Below are positions 47,959 to 58,100 of a stretch of 64,000 nucleotides of DNA, one piece after another. Under the pieces are notes generated by a model, which made no database searches, was not told the DNA's origin, and saw only the letters and a program-made list of their open reading frames with translations. The position numbers and the translations under genes were made by a program. Every line of letters begins with the position of its first letter. Within the stretch, counting starts at the first letter, position 1. Source of the stretch: Diplonema papillatum (lineage: Eukaryota; Euglenozoa; Diplonemea; Diplonemida; Diplonemidae); contig JAPJBO010000182.1 in NCBI GenBank assembly GCA_030068145.1, forward strand, positions 116,001 through 180,000, read 5' to 3'.

Positions 47959-48708
47959 TCAGGATGTCGGCTGGGCTGCCTTCAAAAGAAGCTGCACAAC
48001 AGCTTCTTCGCCGTTCCGGCGGGCAAGCATCAGCGCAGTGTCCCCGTTTTTGTTGGCGGCGTTCACGTTCGCGCCGGCCAACAGCAGGTCGTTCACCATG
48101 TTTTCGTAGCCGTACCCACTGGCGATGGTCAGTGCAGTGTCGCCGTCGATTTCTGCGGCGTTGACGTTGGCACCTGCCGCCAGCAGGTCTCTCACGACGC
48201 TTTCGCGGCCACAAGAACAGGCGAAATAGAGTGCAGTGAGCCCGTCACTGGATGCAGCATTCACGTCGGCGCCGGCTTTCATCAGAGCGTTCGCGATGCC
48301 TTCGTGGTAATCCTGATGGGCGAAAAAGAACGCAGTTGCACCGTCCTTGGTTGCAGCATTTACATTGGCGCCGGCCGACACCAGGTCTTCCACGATGCTT
48401 TCGTGGCCTTCCCTAGTGGCGTAAATGAGCGCCGTGCAACCATGGTAGTCTGCGGCATCCAAGTCGGCCCCCGCCGCCACCAGCTCCTGCACGGTGCCCC
48501 TGTCGCCACTCCTAGCCGCGAAGATCAGCGAAGTGGAGCCACGCCTGTCTACAGCATTCACGTCGGCGCCGGCCGACACCAACCTTTTCACGATCTCCGC
48601 GTGCCCAGCTCTACACGCAAGGACGAGCGGCGAAGCGCCACTTGTCCGCATCAGTCGTTTCTCGAATTCTGCATAGGCCCCAGGGGTTGCTAATGAGATG
48701 CCAGCCAT
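47959..48708 (-). CDS. Ankyrin-repeat protein 1
   Basis: 249 aa with about seven ankyrin repeats from residue 25 to the end, each with the usual DG-TAL--A---GH--VV--LL-AGADVNA pattern (for example GHAEIVKRLVSAGADVNAVD and DGDTALTIASGYGYENMVND). Ankyrin repeats mediate protein-protein binding; the partner is unknown. There is no signal peptide or other domain. The ATG at 48708 (MAGISLATPG) is the first in frame, and a family G motif ends about 65 nt upstream. The protein ends soon after the last repeat (LLLKAAQPTS). Confidence 0.85.
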   Translation of the reverse strand: MAGISLATPGAYAEFEKRLMRTSGASPLVLACRAGHAEIVKRLVSAGADVNAVDRRGSTSLIFAARSGDRGTVQELVAAGADLDAADYHGCTALIYATREGHESIVEDLVSAGANVNAATKDGATAFFFAHQDYHEGIANALMKAGADVNAASSDGLTALYFACSCGRESVVRDLLAAGANVNAAEIDGDTALTIASGYGYENMVNDLLLAGANVNAANKNGDTALMLARRNGEEAVVQLLLKAAQPTS

Positions 48709-48770
48709 AACCCTTCAGTTCCCCCTACTACCGGCACCTGATTCTGTTGATTTGAACCGCATGCACGTGT

Positions 48771-48838
48771 TTTTTAGAGTGCAAGTTCACTTGGAGTCCG
48801 AGGTTTTATCGTCTCCGGGTGACCATCGTCGAAAAGGT
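48771..48838 (-). promoter_or_regulatory. Family G motif upstream of ankyrin gene 1
   Basis: The minus strand reads GATGGTCACCCGGAGACGAT, then CTCGGACTCCAAGTGAACTT, then GCACTCTAAAAA. It lies 63 nt before the ATG. Role inferred. Confidence 0.4.
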
Positions 48839-49049
48839 TCCTTTGAAGTATCGTATATCACCGTAATTGGAATAATGTTGAACCAGGGTAAAACCTGGGA
48901 CACCCCCCGAAGAACAGACGCCCTCTCGCAACACCCCTCCCGAAAATACTTGACGTTGCTGCTTCGACTCCGAATGGAAGGGAGGAAATATAGAGGTACC
49001 TACCCCAGGGTGCGCACTAAGGGACGTTGCCCCCGTTGCACGTTGCACC

Positions 49050-49155
49050 CCCCTTTTGGGGGGGGGGGGAGGGGGGGGGGGGCAGCGCTCTTGTTAAGGG
49101 TCAGCCACTTTGGCCGGATGGCCGGATAAACCAGACCCCCCCCCCCCCCTCCCCC
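49050..49155 (+). repeat. G-run and C-run pair
   Basis: Runs of G near 49060-49081 and of C near 49134-49158, either side of a short segment. They could fold back as a hairpin. Confidence 0.6.
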
Positions 49156-49189
49156 CGGGTCGAGCTAATTTATTCCTGGGTGAGCTTTT

Positions 49190-49400
49190 TTTCAGGCTTT
49201 TTTTCCGACGAATTTGTTCCGGGAAGTGAAAATTTATTCCGGGAAGTGAAAATTTGTTCCGGGAAGTAAAAATTTGTTCCGGGAAGTGAAAATTTGTTCC
49301 GGGAAGTGAAAATTTGTTCCGGTAAGTGAAAATTTATTCCGGAAAGTGACAATTTATTCCGGGAAGTGAAAATTTGTTCCGGAAACTGAAAATTTGGGGT
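49190..49400 (+). repeat. 24-bp array TTCCGGGAAGTGAAAATTTG
   Basis: About nine units with small variations (TTATTCCGG and similar). An inverted arrangement of the same word lies at 51480-51725. Confidence 0.9.
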
Positions 49401-49454
49401 TTGCCAAATTTTCCAGATTTTCACCATTTGTGTGTGATTTTTACAATTTTTGTG

Positions 49455-49780
49455 TAAGGTACGCATACCCGAACCCCCCCCGCATACCCGAACCCGCAAA
49501 CCCGCATACCCAAACCCGCAAACCCGAACCCGCAACCCGCGTGCCCTAACCCCGCAAACCCTAACCCGCAAACCCCGCAAACCCGCATACCCAAACCCGC
49601 ATACCCAAACCCGCATACCCTAACCCGCAACCGCAAACCCGCATACCCAAACCCGCATACCCTAACCCGCAAACCCGCATACCCTAACCTCGCAAACCCG
49701 CATACCCGAACCCGCAACCCCGCGTACCCTAACACTGCAAACTCCGCATACCCTAACCCGCAAACCCCGCTTACCCGCAT
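49455..49780 (+). repeat. Degenerate telomere-like heptamer array
   Basis: About 45 units of 7-8 bp: CCCTAAC, CCCGCAA, CCCGCATA, CCCAAAC, CCCGAAC. CCCTAA is the complement of the common TTAGGG telomere unit, which makes an eroded interstitial telomeric tract possible; a plain heptamer minisatellite is equally possible. Confidence 0.7.
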
Positions 49781-49930
49781 GCGATAACGTTTTTCAAATA
49801 CACACAGCAGAACAAAGAAAGGGGGGAAAGGTGGAAAATGCAGATCAAACGGGAGTAGAATGTGCACACTCGCTTATCCGACTCTTGACTTACTATGCCG
49901 TGTTCTGAAAGCTGTCGAGGGGCCCCTCCA

Positions 49931-50568
49931 GGGGTACCTGTAATCCGGGGCCCGGGCCCTGGAAAATTATCCAGGGTTTTTGGCCCTGAACGATTACCAA
50001 AGGAAAAACTCTCTGGTACGAGATGCAATTCGTTTACAATTCCATTCCAGGGCCCCAGACTGTCCTTGAGCTCAACGGATTCAAAAGCGTTCAAAAACGT
50101 CCTCGGAATGTATTTTTCGACACAGCCACGAAACCTGTAGGAGGTTTTCAGGTTCTGGCAGGTCTAGCTGGCTGCCTAAAGGGTACCACGGCTCAGCCAC
50201 CCAAGGTCACAGGTGGCAAGGTGGGCGTTGAAAAAAAAAATTTTTTTTTGGGCCGGAATCCCTAAAAACCCGCATTTCGGAAAGTTTTTGTCCCACATTT
50301 TTCCCAGGGCATTTTGACCATTTCACCTTAGAGCCTCCGCCCGCTCAGCCCCTATGGTAAATGCACGACTGTGAGCTTTTTTTATCAAATTTTATCAAGT
50401 TTATTTCTTGATTTTCTCTCGTCTTGCTCTCCGCTTGTTGTGGAAGCTGCAATATTGAAGATTCCATCCTTGGATGGCGTGATTACCGTGGGCCTGGACC
50501 CTATCGCTAACCCGGGGCCCGGGGCCCGGGGCCCGGGCCCCGGAGACCCTGGATTTACAGGTACCCTT
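49931..50568. mobile_element. MITE-like element, copy 2 (complete)
   Basis: Ends GGGTACCTGTAA...TTACAGGTACCC are inverted repeats, followed inward by GGGGCCCGGGCCC palindromes. It is bracketed by an 11-bp direct repeat (GGGCCCCTCCA at 49920-49930 and 50569-50579), a candidate target duplication. It is nearly identical to 44663-45290, implying recent activity. No protein was recognised. Confidence 0.75.
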
Positions 50569-50579
50569 GGGCCCCTCCA

Positions 50580-51470
50580 TAGGTTCTCGCATGATTCGTT
50601 CGCCTATGTAACACTATCCGTTTGTAGTACGCTTCGCAATTGTGTTCTTGCACTCTAGCCGAATGGCGGGTGGCGGATTTCCGCGCTCGGGCGCAAGACA
50701 CAATTATGCTGCTTTTGCAGTGCAAGAACCCGGTTCGCGACTTCGGTTGCGGTAAAGTGTTACAAAGTCTTCGGCTTTCAGATCCGGATACGCGTATGCA
50801 ACAGATAGTTAGAGGTCACTTGAAGGATACCCGTGTGCAGCGTTCGAAAGAGTTTGCGTATCTGGAGTCTTTTTTTTTTTTCGGGGGGGTGCCCTTTTGA
50901 CCCTATGTATTTTAATATTTTTTGAGAAGAGAATTTACGACAGCCTCGAGGATATTCGTCATTTCCTGCGTTCGTCCAGTGTAATTGTCGTCCAAGTTAC
51001 TGACCGTGGGAAGGGGTTCCAAGTACATGCTGTTAAGTCTGTCTGAGTGCGCGATGCAGTTTACCGATAGCCACCGCGTGCCTTCTGTGCCAGGGGTCGG
51101 ATACGTTTACTTGCTGACCGGTGCTAAGTTGTAGAAGGCCCACCTATCAGCCTGAGTTCAGCTCCACAAGGTTCGTTTCGTTAAGGCAACTCATGATCAC
51201 TTCGGTGTGAGGGATTAGTCCTGTTAGAAACTACTTGTGGGCGCCTGCTCCGTTGCGTGGTCTTCTCTCCGTACAGTGTTCCACATCTGGAAGGTCCTTG
51301 CGTTCAGTTCGCGCTTCCTGTGGGCACAAAGACAGTCGATGACTTCAGGAAGGAATCAGCCATTCTTGCGTGATGTAATGTGGAGTGCAGATTCCGTTTG
51401 TTGCCACCTTGGGTTGTCAGCCCAGTCCTCCCCAGTTCTGGGTTCGGTCCGGGTCCCGTGAAATTAGGTG
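50580..51470. other. No gene recognised
   Basis: A partly open plus-strand frame around 50640-50860 has no recognisable domain. Nothing else was supported. Confidence 0.4.
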
Positions 51471-51479
51471 AAAGTTGTT

Positions 51480-51725
51480 CCGAAACTGAAAATTTGTTCC
51501 GGGAAGTGAAAATTTGTTCCGGGGTGAGTTTTTTTTTCTGGGAGGCTCACTGATCGTGTCAGCCATTTTTAGCCCAGAAATGAAAAAAAACTCACCCAGG
51601 AACAAATTAGTCAGAAAAAAAGCCCACCCCGGAACAAATTTTCACCTCCCGGAACAAATTTTCACCTCCCGAAATAAAAAAGTCGGAAGAAAAGTCGGAA
51701 GAAAAGCCACCCCGGAATAAATTAG
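51480..51725. repeat. Inverted repeat built from the TTCCGGGAAGTGAAAATTTG word
   Basis: The left arm (GAAAATTTGTTCCGGG, then GGTGAGTTTTTTT) and the right arm (AAAAAACTCACCCAGGAACA, then CCCGGAACAAATTTTCACC) face each other around a short centre. This is probably a foldback element related to 49190-49400. Confidence 0.75.
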
Positions 51726-51986
51726 CCCCACACCCCCCCCCTCTACAGTGCAGTTGCCTTGGAGGCTGGGTGGTCAAATTCTCGAAGGTGAAATGGTCAA
51801 AATTCCCTGCCAAAAGTGGGCCCACAAAAATTTTCCAAAGTGTGGTATTTGGGGTATTTGGGGCAAAAAAAAAATTTTTTTTTTCTGACCGCCCACCGTG
51901 GTGACCACCTTAGAGTGTGACAGGTCGCGTCTCCCCCCTCCACAGTGAAAATAGCCTGAGGGGGGGGGGGGTCAGCCGGCTGATGG

Positions 51987-53261
51987 ATGGATGGATGGTT
52001 CTTAACAAGATGCCTGGGGGGGGGGGCCGGCAAAGCAGTTCGTGTGGAGGAACGCTTTCTCAACTTGCAGGAAAACCTGCTTGTGTCTGCGAGTGGGTTC
52101 TCTCTGCGCCAGCAGCTGGAACGCGCTTTGCAAACCGTGGATTTGACAGTGCACGACCTCTGGGGACTTATTAGTGACAGCTGTCGTACTATTACCGGCT
52201 GGAAAAAGGGGCTAGCTGGGCAAATCTCGCTGCCCCAGCGAACTAAGCAAGCGCATTTCTCTGATGCCCCTCATGACTTACAGAATGCAATGAAACCGCT
52301 GCTAACCCTGCCAGGGTTATCCGAGCTTACCGGGACGATCCGTCACTTTGACAGGGCATACTCCCAGTCACCCAAGCTGTACCGTGAACTTGAGGTCGAG
52401 TCCGCAAAGAAATTCAAAAAGCCCCCGAAAGCACGCAAACTAGTACTCAGGCCATCGATATCGTACCGCATTCGGTGGCTGGCGAAGATGAGGACGAGCG
52501 TCGCACGGGCAAAGCGCATGTGGCCGCTTTGGAAGTCTCATGTTGAGACTGGCACTGCGTGGGCTTCAGCCAAGGCAGCTGAGACCGGCAAGACAGGCAC
52601 ACAGTTGAATCTCGCACAGACACAGACACTTCTTCGCAAGGCTATCAGATCCGAGGCCATTTCGCTTGCCCTTGTCTTTTACGACGAGCTGTTCTCGATT
52701 TTACAAAAGCCAAGCCTGGTCGGTCAGAGTGACGGTGCTGTGCTCCTCCACTTCGACTTTGCAGTAGGGGAAGCGCACGAGGAGGTGCTGAAGCTAAAAT
52801 TACGCCAAGTAGAGAAAGTTAACAGCGATGCCTGCGATTTGGTGCTTACTGGACTGCAGAATGTCCGAAAGTACGACTGCATTTCAAAAGCACTGCTGGT
52901 CATGATGAACACGTACAAGCTGGCTTCCCTCTCTGAAGAGGAGCTGGCGGATTACGGAAACAAGGAGCTGGACCTTGTGCTTGAGTCGATGGCACTCCAG
53001 AAACGGCTTCCTGAAGAGAGTGGCGAGAAAACGACCGGTCAGTGGCTGGTCGCAAAGAAGCTGGCTAAAGAAAGTGCTTGTTGGGCTGGGTGGATAAAGG
53101 TGGTCAATTCGGTGGAAGGTAAGGTGAAGCTAGCAATAGAGTACGGGCTCATCTTCTCCTCGTGTTCGTCAAACAAAGCGGAGCGCTTGTTTGCAGTGTT
53201 GCGTGCTGCGACACAAAATAGGACTGACATATGCCCGCTACATTGTCAAATGAAATCTTGA
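51987..53261 (+). pseudogene. hAT-like transposase relic
   Basis: About 410 codons of transposase-like sequence on the plus strand, against all other genes. Around residues 105-190 a block like KLYRELEVESAKKFKK...SYRIRWLAKM resembles the hAT region before the conserved RW. The C-terminal SSNKAERLFAVLRAATQNRT fits the hAT dimerisation motif (S---ER-F). No BED zinc finger or first catalytic motif was seen, and the N-terminal residues are encoded by a GGAT/G-run repeat, so the 5' end is lost. Just after ATQNRTD the frame breaks: a 2-bp excess (AT in GACATATGCCC) moves the continuation (ATLSNEILIRD) to the frame at 53231-53686. Terminal repeats were not found. Confidence 0.6.
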
Positions 53262-53686
53262 TCCGCGATGGGGGTCCAGCATCGTCCGACGCCCAAGACT
53301 TTATCCGCAGAGGTACAGTGGCGTGGTTGCAACAAACAACCAGACGAGTCGCCCGAAAGACTAACGCCCCAACCGCAAAGGAGTCGCTGTTTACGAAAAT
53401 TGAGCAGAAACTGCTCCAGGCTTCTGGAGAATCAAAACATTTCCCCAAGGATACAACAGCTGAAGCGAAAGCCACAGGCACGGATGCGGATTCGAACCCC
53501 GAAGAAGAAGAAGACGAAGAAGACGAAGAGTATGAAGAGGACGAAGAGGACGAAGAAGACGAAGAAGAAGAGGGCGATGATGAAGAAGAGGGCAATGTCG
53601 ACGATGAAGACGAAGACAAGGAGGAAGCAGAAGAGGATCCAGAAGAAAAAGCCGCTGCTAAGCGCAAGCGCACGAGGATGTCATGA
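53231..53686 (+). pseudogene. hAT-like relic, continuation with acidic tail
   Basis: In the +2-shifted frame, PATLSNEILIRDGGPASSDA continues the hAT C-terminal region. It is followed by a linker and a tail of about 70 Glu/Asp residues ending AAKRKRTRMS, which looks like a nuclear-localisation-type basic end. The acidic run comes from GAAGAAGAC-type simple repeats and is probably an expansion after insertion, or a former host fusion. Confidence 0.55.
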
Positions 53687-53689
53687 CTG

Positions 53690-53990
53690 GGCCCTGTGTT
53701 TTGCCAGTTTTTCGAGGTGATCGTGTAGTTTTCATTTCATTTCTTTGTGGCTTTCAAAACGAAGTTTTAGCCAAATCAACGAGACCCCTTTCGCAATGAT
53801 TTCCTACGAGATTCCATTCCATTCACTGCTGCACATGAGAACGGCGATACCAAATCCATCGAGTAGGCTGTTCTGACCGATATTTCCAGATTCGGGTCCA
53901 GACGAGACATTGAAGTCATTTTGACACCTCGAACGTTGGAAAACAGTGATGCATCCAACCACAGATGCCTACAGGCTGGGTGAACGCTTA
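53690..53990. other. No gene recognised
   Basis: AT-richer sequence after the transposase relic. No terminal repeat was identified. Confidence 0.4.
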
Positions 53991-54052
53991 CTAGGGGCCC
54001 GGGGCCCGGGGATCGACCCCCTGGCCCCCCCGGATTTAGGTGAACCCCTGCC

Positions 54053-54258
54053 CCCCCCGTGCATAAGATGGATGAAAAACTCGGGTCTTGGCGGTATCCA
54101 GCTTAATCAAGGGGGGTATCCATCTTAAAAACGGGGGCACTGTAGACTACAGTGTAGTCACCTTACACAGGGGTGCCTCACCCCCGTGTTTAAGATGGAT
54201 TGGCATTCTCGCCCGTTATCCATCTTAATCAAGGGGGTTTGGCTATCCATCTTATGCA

Positions 54259-54264
<6 letters not shown>
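54053..54264. mobile_element. MITE-like element with nested inverted repeats
   Basis: The outer ends CCCCCGTGCATAAGATGGAT and the complement at 54245-54264 match over about 20 bp. A second inner pair (ATCCATCTTAAAAACGGGGG / CCCCCGTGTTTAAGATGGAT) surrounds a short centre with CTGTAGACTACAG. It may be two nested foldback units. The right end continues into the G run. Confidence 0.75.

Positions 54265-54318
<54 letters not shown>
54260..54318 (+). repeat. 59-nt G homopolymer
   Basis: An uninterrupted run of 59 G, directly at the end of the foldback element. It could form G-quadruplexes; an assembly artefact in length is also possible. Confidence 0.9.
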
Positions 54319-54319
<1 letters not shown>

Positions 54320-54635
54320 AGGTAAGGGGAAAATACAATACAAACACAATCTGATTCGTTCTTCGCATACACCAAATACTGAACTGTTCGGGCGGCTTTA
54401 TTTTGCAGATTCATGTTCTTTATGCGGCATGGTATCGGGATTTGTATCTTTCGTGGCACAAGTAGTGCAGTTTAGTGGTCTAGCTTGGTTTGCCGTTTAC
54501 CTTTCTTGTTAGCAAGCACACGAGTGCGAGGTTTGAGGGCAGCAACGCGGCCGGTCCAAATAAGCCCGAGGTAAGAAGTTCTGTATGTAGATTCGTCAAG
54601 CCTCGCAGGTGCCCTCGGAAAATCCGTGAGCCTAC

Positions 54636-56310
54636 CTAAGTCTTCCACTATAGACCTTAGGGCCAGTTCCTGAAGGGTCAGTCTCCCACGTTACGGAACA
54701 CTAAGTCTTCCGCTTCAAACCCGTAGGGGTCAGTCTTCCACTGGTATCTCCCTGAGGACCACTAAGTCTTCCACTATAGACCTTAAGGCTAGTTCCTGAA
54801 GGGTCAGTCTCCCACGTTACGGAACACTAAGTCTTCCGCTTCAAACCCGTAGGGGTCAGTCTTCCACTGGTATCTCCCTGAGGACCACTAAGTCTTCCAC
54901 TATAGACCTTAGGGCTAGTTCCTGAAGGGTCAGTCTCCCACGTTACGGAACACTAAGTCTTCCGCTTCAAACCCGTAGGGGTCAGTCTTCCACTGGTATC
55001 TCCCTGAGGACCACTAAGTCTTCCACTATAGACCTTAGGGCTAGTTCCTGAAGGGTCAGTCTCCCACGTTACGGAACACTAAGTCTTCCGCTTCAAACCC
55101 GTAGGGGTCAGTCTTCCACTGGTATCTCCCTGAGGACCACTAAGTCTTCCACTATAGACCTTAGGGCTAGTTCCTGAAGGGTCAGTCTCCCACGTTACGG
55201 AACACTAAGTCTTCCGCTTCAAACCCGTAGGGGTCAGTCTTCCACTGGTATCTCCCTGAGGACCACTAAGTCTTCCACTATAGACCTTAGGGCTAGTTCC
55301 TGAAGGGTCAGTCTCCCACGTTACGGAACACTAAGTCTTCCGCTTCAAACCCGTAGGGGTCAGTCTTCCACTGGTATCTCCCTGAGGACCACTAAGTCTT
55401 CCACTATAGACCTTAGGGCTAGTTCCTGAAGGGTCAGTCTCCCACGTTACGGAACACTAAGTCTTCCGCTTCAAACCCGTAGGGGTCAGTCTTCCACTGG
55501 TATCTCCCTGAGGACCACTAAGTCTTCCACTATAGACCTTAGGGCTAGTTCCTGAAGGGTCAGTCTCCCACGTTACGGAACACTAAGTCTTCCGCTTCAA
55601 ACCCGTAGGGGTCAGTCTTCCACTGGTATCTCCCTGAGGACCACTAAGTCTTCCACTATAGACCTTAGGGCTAGTTCCTGAAGGGTCAGTCTCCCACGTT
55701 ACGGAACACTAAGTCTTCCGCTTCAAACCCGTAGGGGTCAGTCTTCCACTGGTATCTCCCTGAGGACCACTAAGTCTTCCACTATAGACCTTAGGGCTAG
55801 TTCCTGAAGGGTCAGTCTCCCACGTTACGGAACACTAAGTCTTCCGCTTCAAACCCGTAGGGGTCAGTCTTCCACTGGTATCTCCCTGAGGACCACTAAG
55901 TCTTCCACTATAGACCTTAGGGCTAGTTCCTGAAGGGTCAGTCTCCCACGTTACGGAACACTAAGTCTTCCGCTTCAAACCCGTAGGGGTCAGTCTTCCA
56001 CTGGTATCTCCCTGAGGACCACTAAGTCTTCCACTATAGACCTTAGGGCTAGTTCCTGAAGGGTCAGTCTCCCACGTTACGGAACACTAAGTCTTCCGCT
56101 TCAAACCCGTAGGGGTCAGTCTTCCACTGGTATCTCCCTGAGGACCACTAAGTCTTCCACTATAGACCTTAGGGCTAGTTCCTGAAGGGTCAGTCTCCCA
56201 CGTGTACCTCCCTACGGGACACTAAGTCTTCCGCTTCAAACCCGTAAGGGTCAGTCTTCCACTGGTATCTCCCTGAGGACCACTAAGTCTTCCACGATAG
56301 ACCACCTTGG
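54636..56310 (+). repeat. 126-bp tandem array
   Basis: About 13 units at exact 126-bp spacing (TCTTCCACTATAG at 54641, 54767, 54893, 55019 and onward). Each unit contains smaller related words (CACTAAGTCTTCC, GGTCAGTCTTCCAC). Inner units are essentially identical and the last two are diverged. A stray fragment (CTTCCACTGGTGTCTC, then CCACTAAGTCTTCC) lies at about 62472-62510. Confidence 0.97.
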
Positions 56311-56552
56311 AAGACTTTCCCAGAACACCTTAGCAAACCCCCAGGACACCTTCAATTCTCGCAAGCGTGCGAGAATGATACAAGAAAAATGCGCGAATGT
56401 GTCAAAAGCAACTCAAGAACCATGTATTTGACCTGTATTCGAGGCTATGGCAGGAACACCAAGTGGCGATAGAGACAGAACAAATTAAGGAAGCAACGTC
56501 AAACTGCGGCTTTGCAGCTGGCATTGTGTCTTGCTTTCAAGACAAGAACACC

Positions 56553-56855
56553 TCAACGCCGCGTGGGCGGCGTACGAATGAGCGTCGTTGTAGCCTCCAG
56601 GCCGGAGCCATAGTCGGGTGACAGCAGTTCTTTCACGATGCTTGCGTGGCGATTCATAGTGGCGACAATCGGTGAGTGCAGGGAGCCTATCCTTTCTCGC
56701 ACCCGACAGCAGCTTAAATTTGTTGCACTAGTGTGTTTGTCAGGCCTTCGACTAATCTGAGCAACGCACTGTGCGTTGACAAAAGCTCTTTCACGATGTT
56801 TACGTGCCCCCGGTGGCTGGCGAGAATGAGTGCGGTCCAACCGTCTTCCTTTCCA
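56553..56855 (-). pseudogene. Ankyrin repeats continuing gene 2 in shifted frame
   Basis: After the stop of ankyrin gene 2 a further repeat is readable one frame over (DGWTALILASHRGHVNIVKE), and beyond it a fragment around MNRHASIVKELLSPDYG. They suggest the gene once extended further 3'. A copy of the 63-bp inverted-repeat sequence (56714-56772) lies between the two pieces. Confidence 0.65.
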
Positions 56856-56859
56856 ACAG

Positions 56860-57471
56860 TCACGTCGCACCGGCGGACAGCAGTTCCATCACGACGCTTG
56901 ACTTGCCCTGCGCTCTGGCGATCATGAGTACAGTGACACCGTCTCCGCTTACGGCATTGACGTGGGCGCCGGCCATCAACAGCACCTTCACGACGCTCAG
57001 CATGCCCTGCGCACCGGCGACCATTAGTGCAGTGAAACCTTTTCTGTTTGCAGCGTTGACGTCGGCGCCGGCCGACAAAAGCTCTTTCACGACGCTTGCC
57101 TCGGCTAGAATGAGTGCCGTGTCGCCGTTCTTCTTCGCAGCGTTCACGTCGGCACCTGCCGACAACAGCTCCTGCACGACGCCCAACATGCCCTCCTCAC
57201 TGGCGGCCATGAGCGCAGTTTCACCGTCTCCTTTTGCGGCATTCACGTCGGCACCCTCCAACAACAGTTCGTTAACGACGGACACGTGTCCTCCCATGCT
57301 CGCTACGCACAGAGCAGTACTACCGCAGTAGTTGGTCGAGTCGATGGCTGCACGCGCTCTGCTTGTCCTCAGCAGTCGTTTGACGACGTTTGCGTGTCCT
57401 TGATGGCTTGCAAGGATGAGGCCCGTGGCCCCGCTTTTAATAGACGGGCAGACTAAACCTATGGCAGCCAT
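56860..57471 (-). CDS. Ankyrin-repeat protein 2, probably frameshifted at its 3' end
   Basis: 203 aa with about six ankyrin repeats (for example GHVSVVNELLLEGADVNAAK and GMLGVVQELLSAGADVNAAK). One repeat is shortened to ALILAEASVVKELLSAGADV. The ATG at 57471 (MAAIGLVCPS) is the first in frame. The protein ends directly after ELLSAGAT, where GGTGCGACGTGACTG seems to have lost one base relative to the usual GGTGCGGACGTG. In the next frame the ankyrin pattern goes on. It may still be translated as the shorter protein. Flank sequences are shared with the 25.6-kb region. Confidence 0.75.
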   Translation of the reverse strand: MAAIGLVCPSIKSGATGLILASHQGHANVVKRLLRTSRARAAIDSTNYCGSTALCVASMGGHVSVVNELLLEGADVNAAKGDGETALMAASEEGMLGVVQELLSAGADVNAAKKNGDTALILAEASVVKELLSAGADVNAANRKGFTALMVAGAQGMLSVVKVLLMAGAHVNAVSGDGVTVLMIARAQGKSSVVMELLSAGAT

Positions 57472-57649
57472 ACTTTTTCAGCCCCTTCACCGCCGGCCAC
57501 CTGTTTGCGGAGTGTGCCGGCCTTTGAAGCGTGGACGATGCCTCTCGCGCTGCTCCCCTTGAACCGTCGATTCATCGTGGCAATGCTAAGCGCGCAACGA
57601 ACCACCACGAAGGTGTTGGGCTCAGACAAAGTGCTAAAGTCCCCTGGCA

Positions 57650-58100
57650 CCGGATTTCAAGGAATCAGAAAATGCTCGAGGGACTGCCTTGTGCTCATTT
57701 CGAAGGACGCTTGACATACTTGTACCCCGCCTTTTAAAAAAAGCGGGGGAAGCGGGGAAAAAACGGGGGAAAAGCGAGGTTTTTCCCCGCTTTTCCCCCG
57801 CTTTGCCCGCTTTTCCCCCGCTTTGTCCGCTTTCTCCCCGCTTTGCCCGCTTTTCCTCCCAGCTTTTCCCCCGCTTTTTCCCCGCTTTTCCCCCGCTTTT
57901 CCCCCGTTTTTTCCAAATTTGGGAAAAAATGAAAACAACTCCTTGCCAAACAAACAAAGGTCGCAAGACACCAAACTGATCGTCCTTCGGGATCGACGGT
58001 AACACAATAAGCGGGGATCCCGCTTTTTTTTTGAAGGCGGGGTACAAGTGTGGCTAGAGGGGGAGAAAACAATACACAACCACAAAGTGGGTCTTTTTTG
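57650..58100 (-). repeat. Interspersed repeat family B, interrupted by a MITE
   Basis: CTCGAGGGACTGCCTTGTGC and CATTTCGAAGGA on the left, and GGCTAGAGGGGGAGAAAACA on the right, match the inverted segment of 31609-31680, which is uninterrupted there. Confidence 0.75.
57718..58049. mobile_element. Foldback/MITE-like element inserted in family B
   Basis: 332 bp with inverted ends ACTTGTACCCCGCCTT...AAGGCGGGGTACAAGT followed inward by AAAAAAAGCGGG. The body is largely CCCGCTTTTCCCC repeats and their complement. The empty site in the 31.6-kb family B copy (TTCGAAGGAGGCTAGAGG) shows that this segment plus about 10 bp on the left and 2 bp on the right is extra. Confidence 0.8.

Noticed and set aside
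54636-56310. CRISPR array
   Set aside because: Units are contiguous and identical, with no unique spacers, and the context is eukaryotic.
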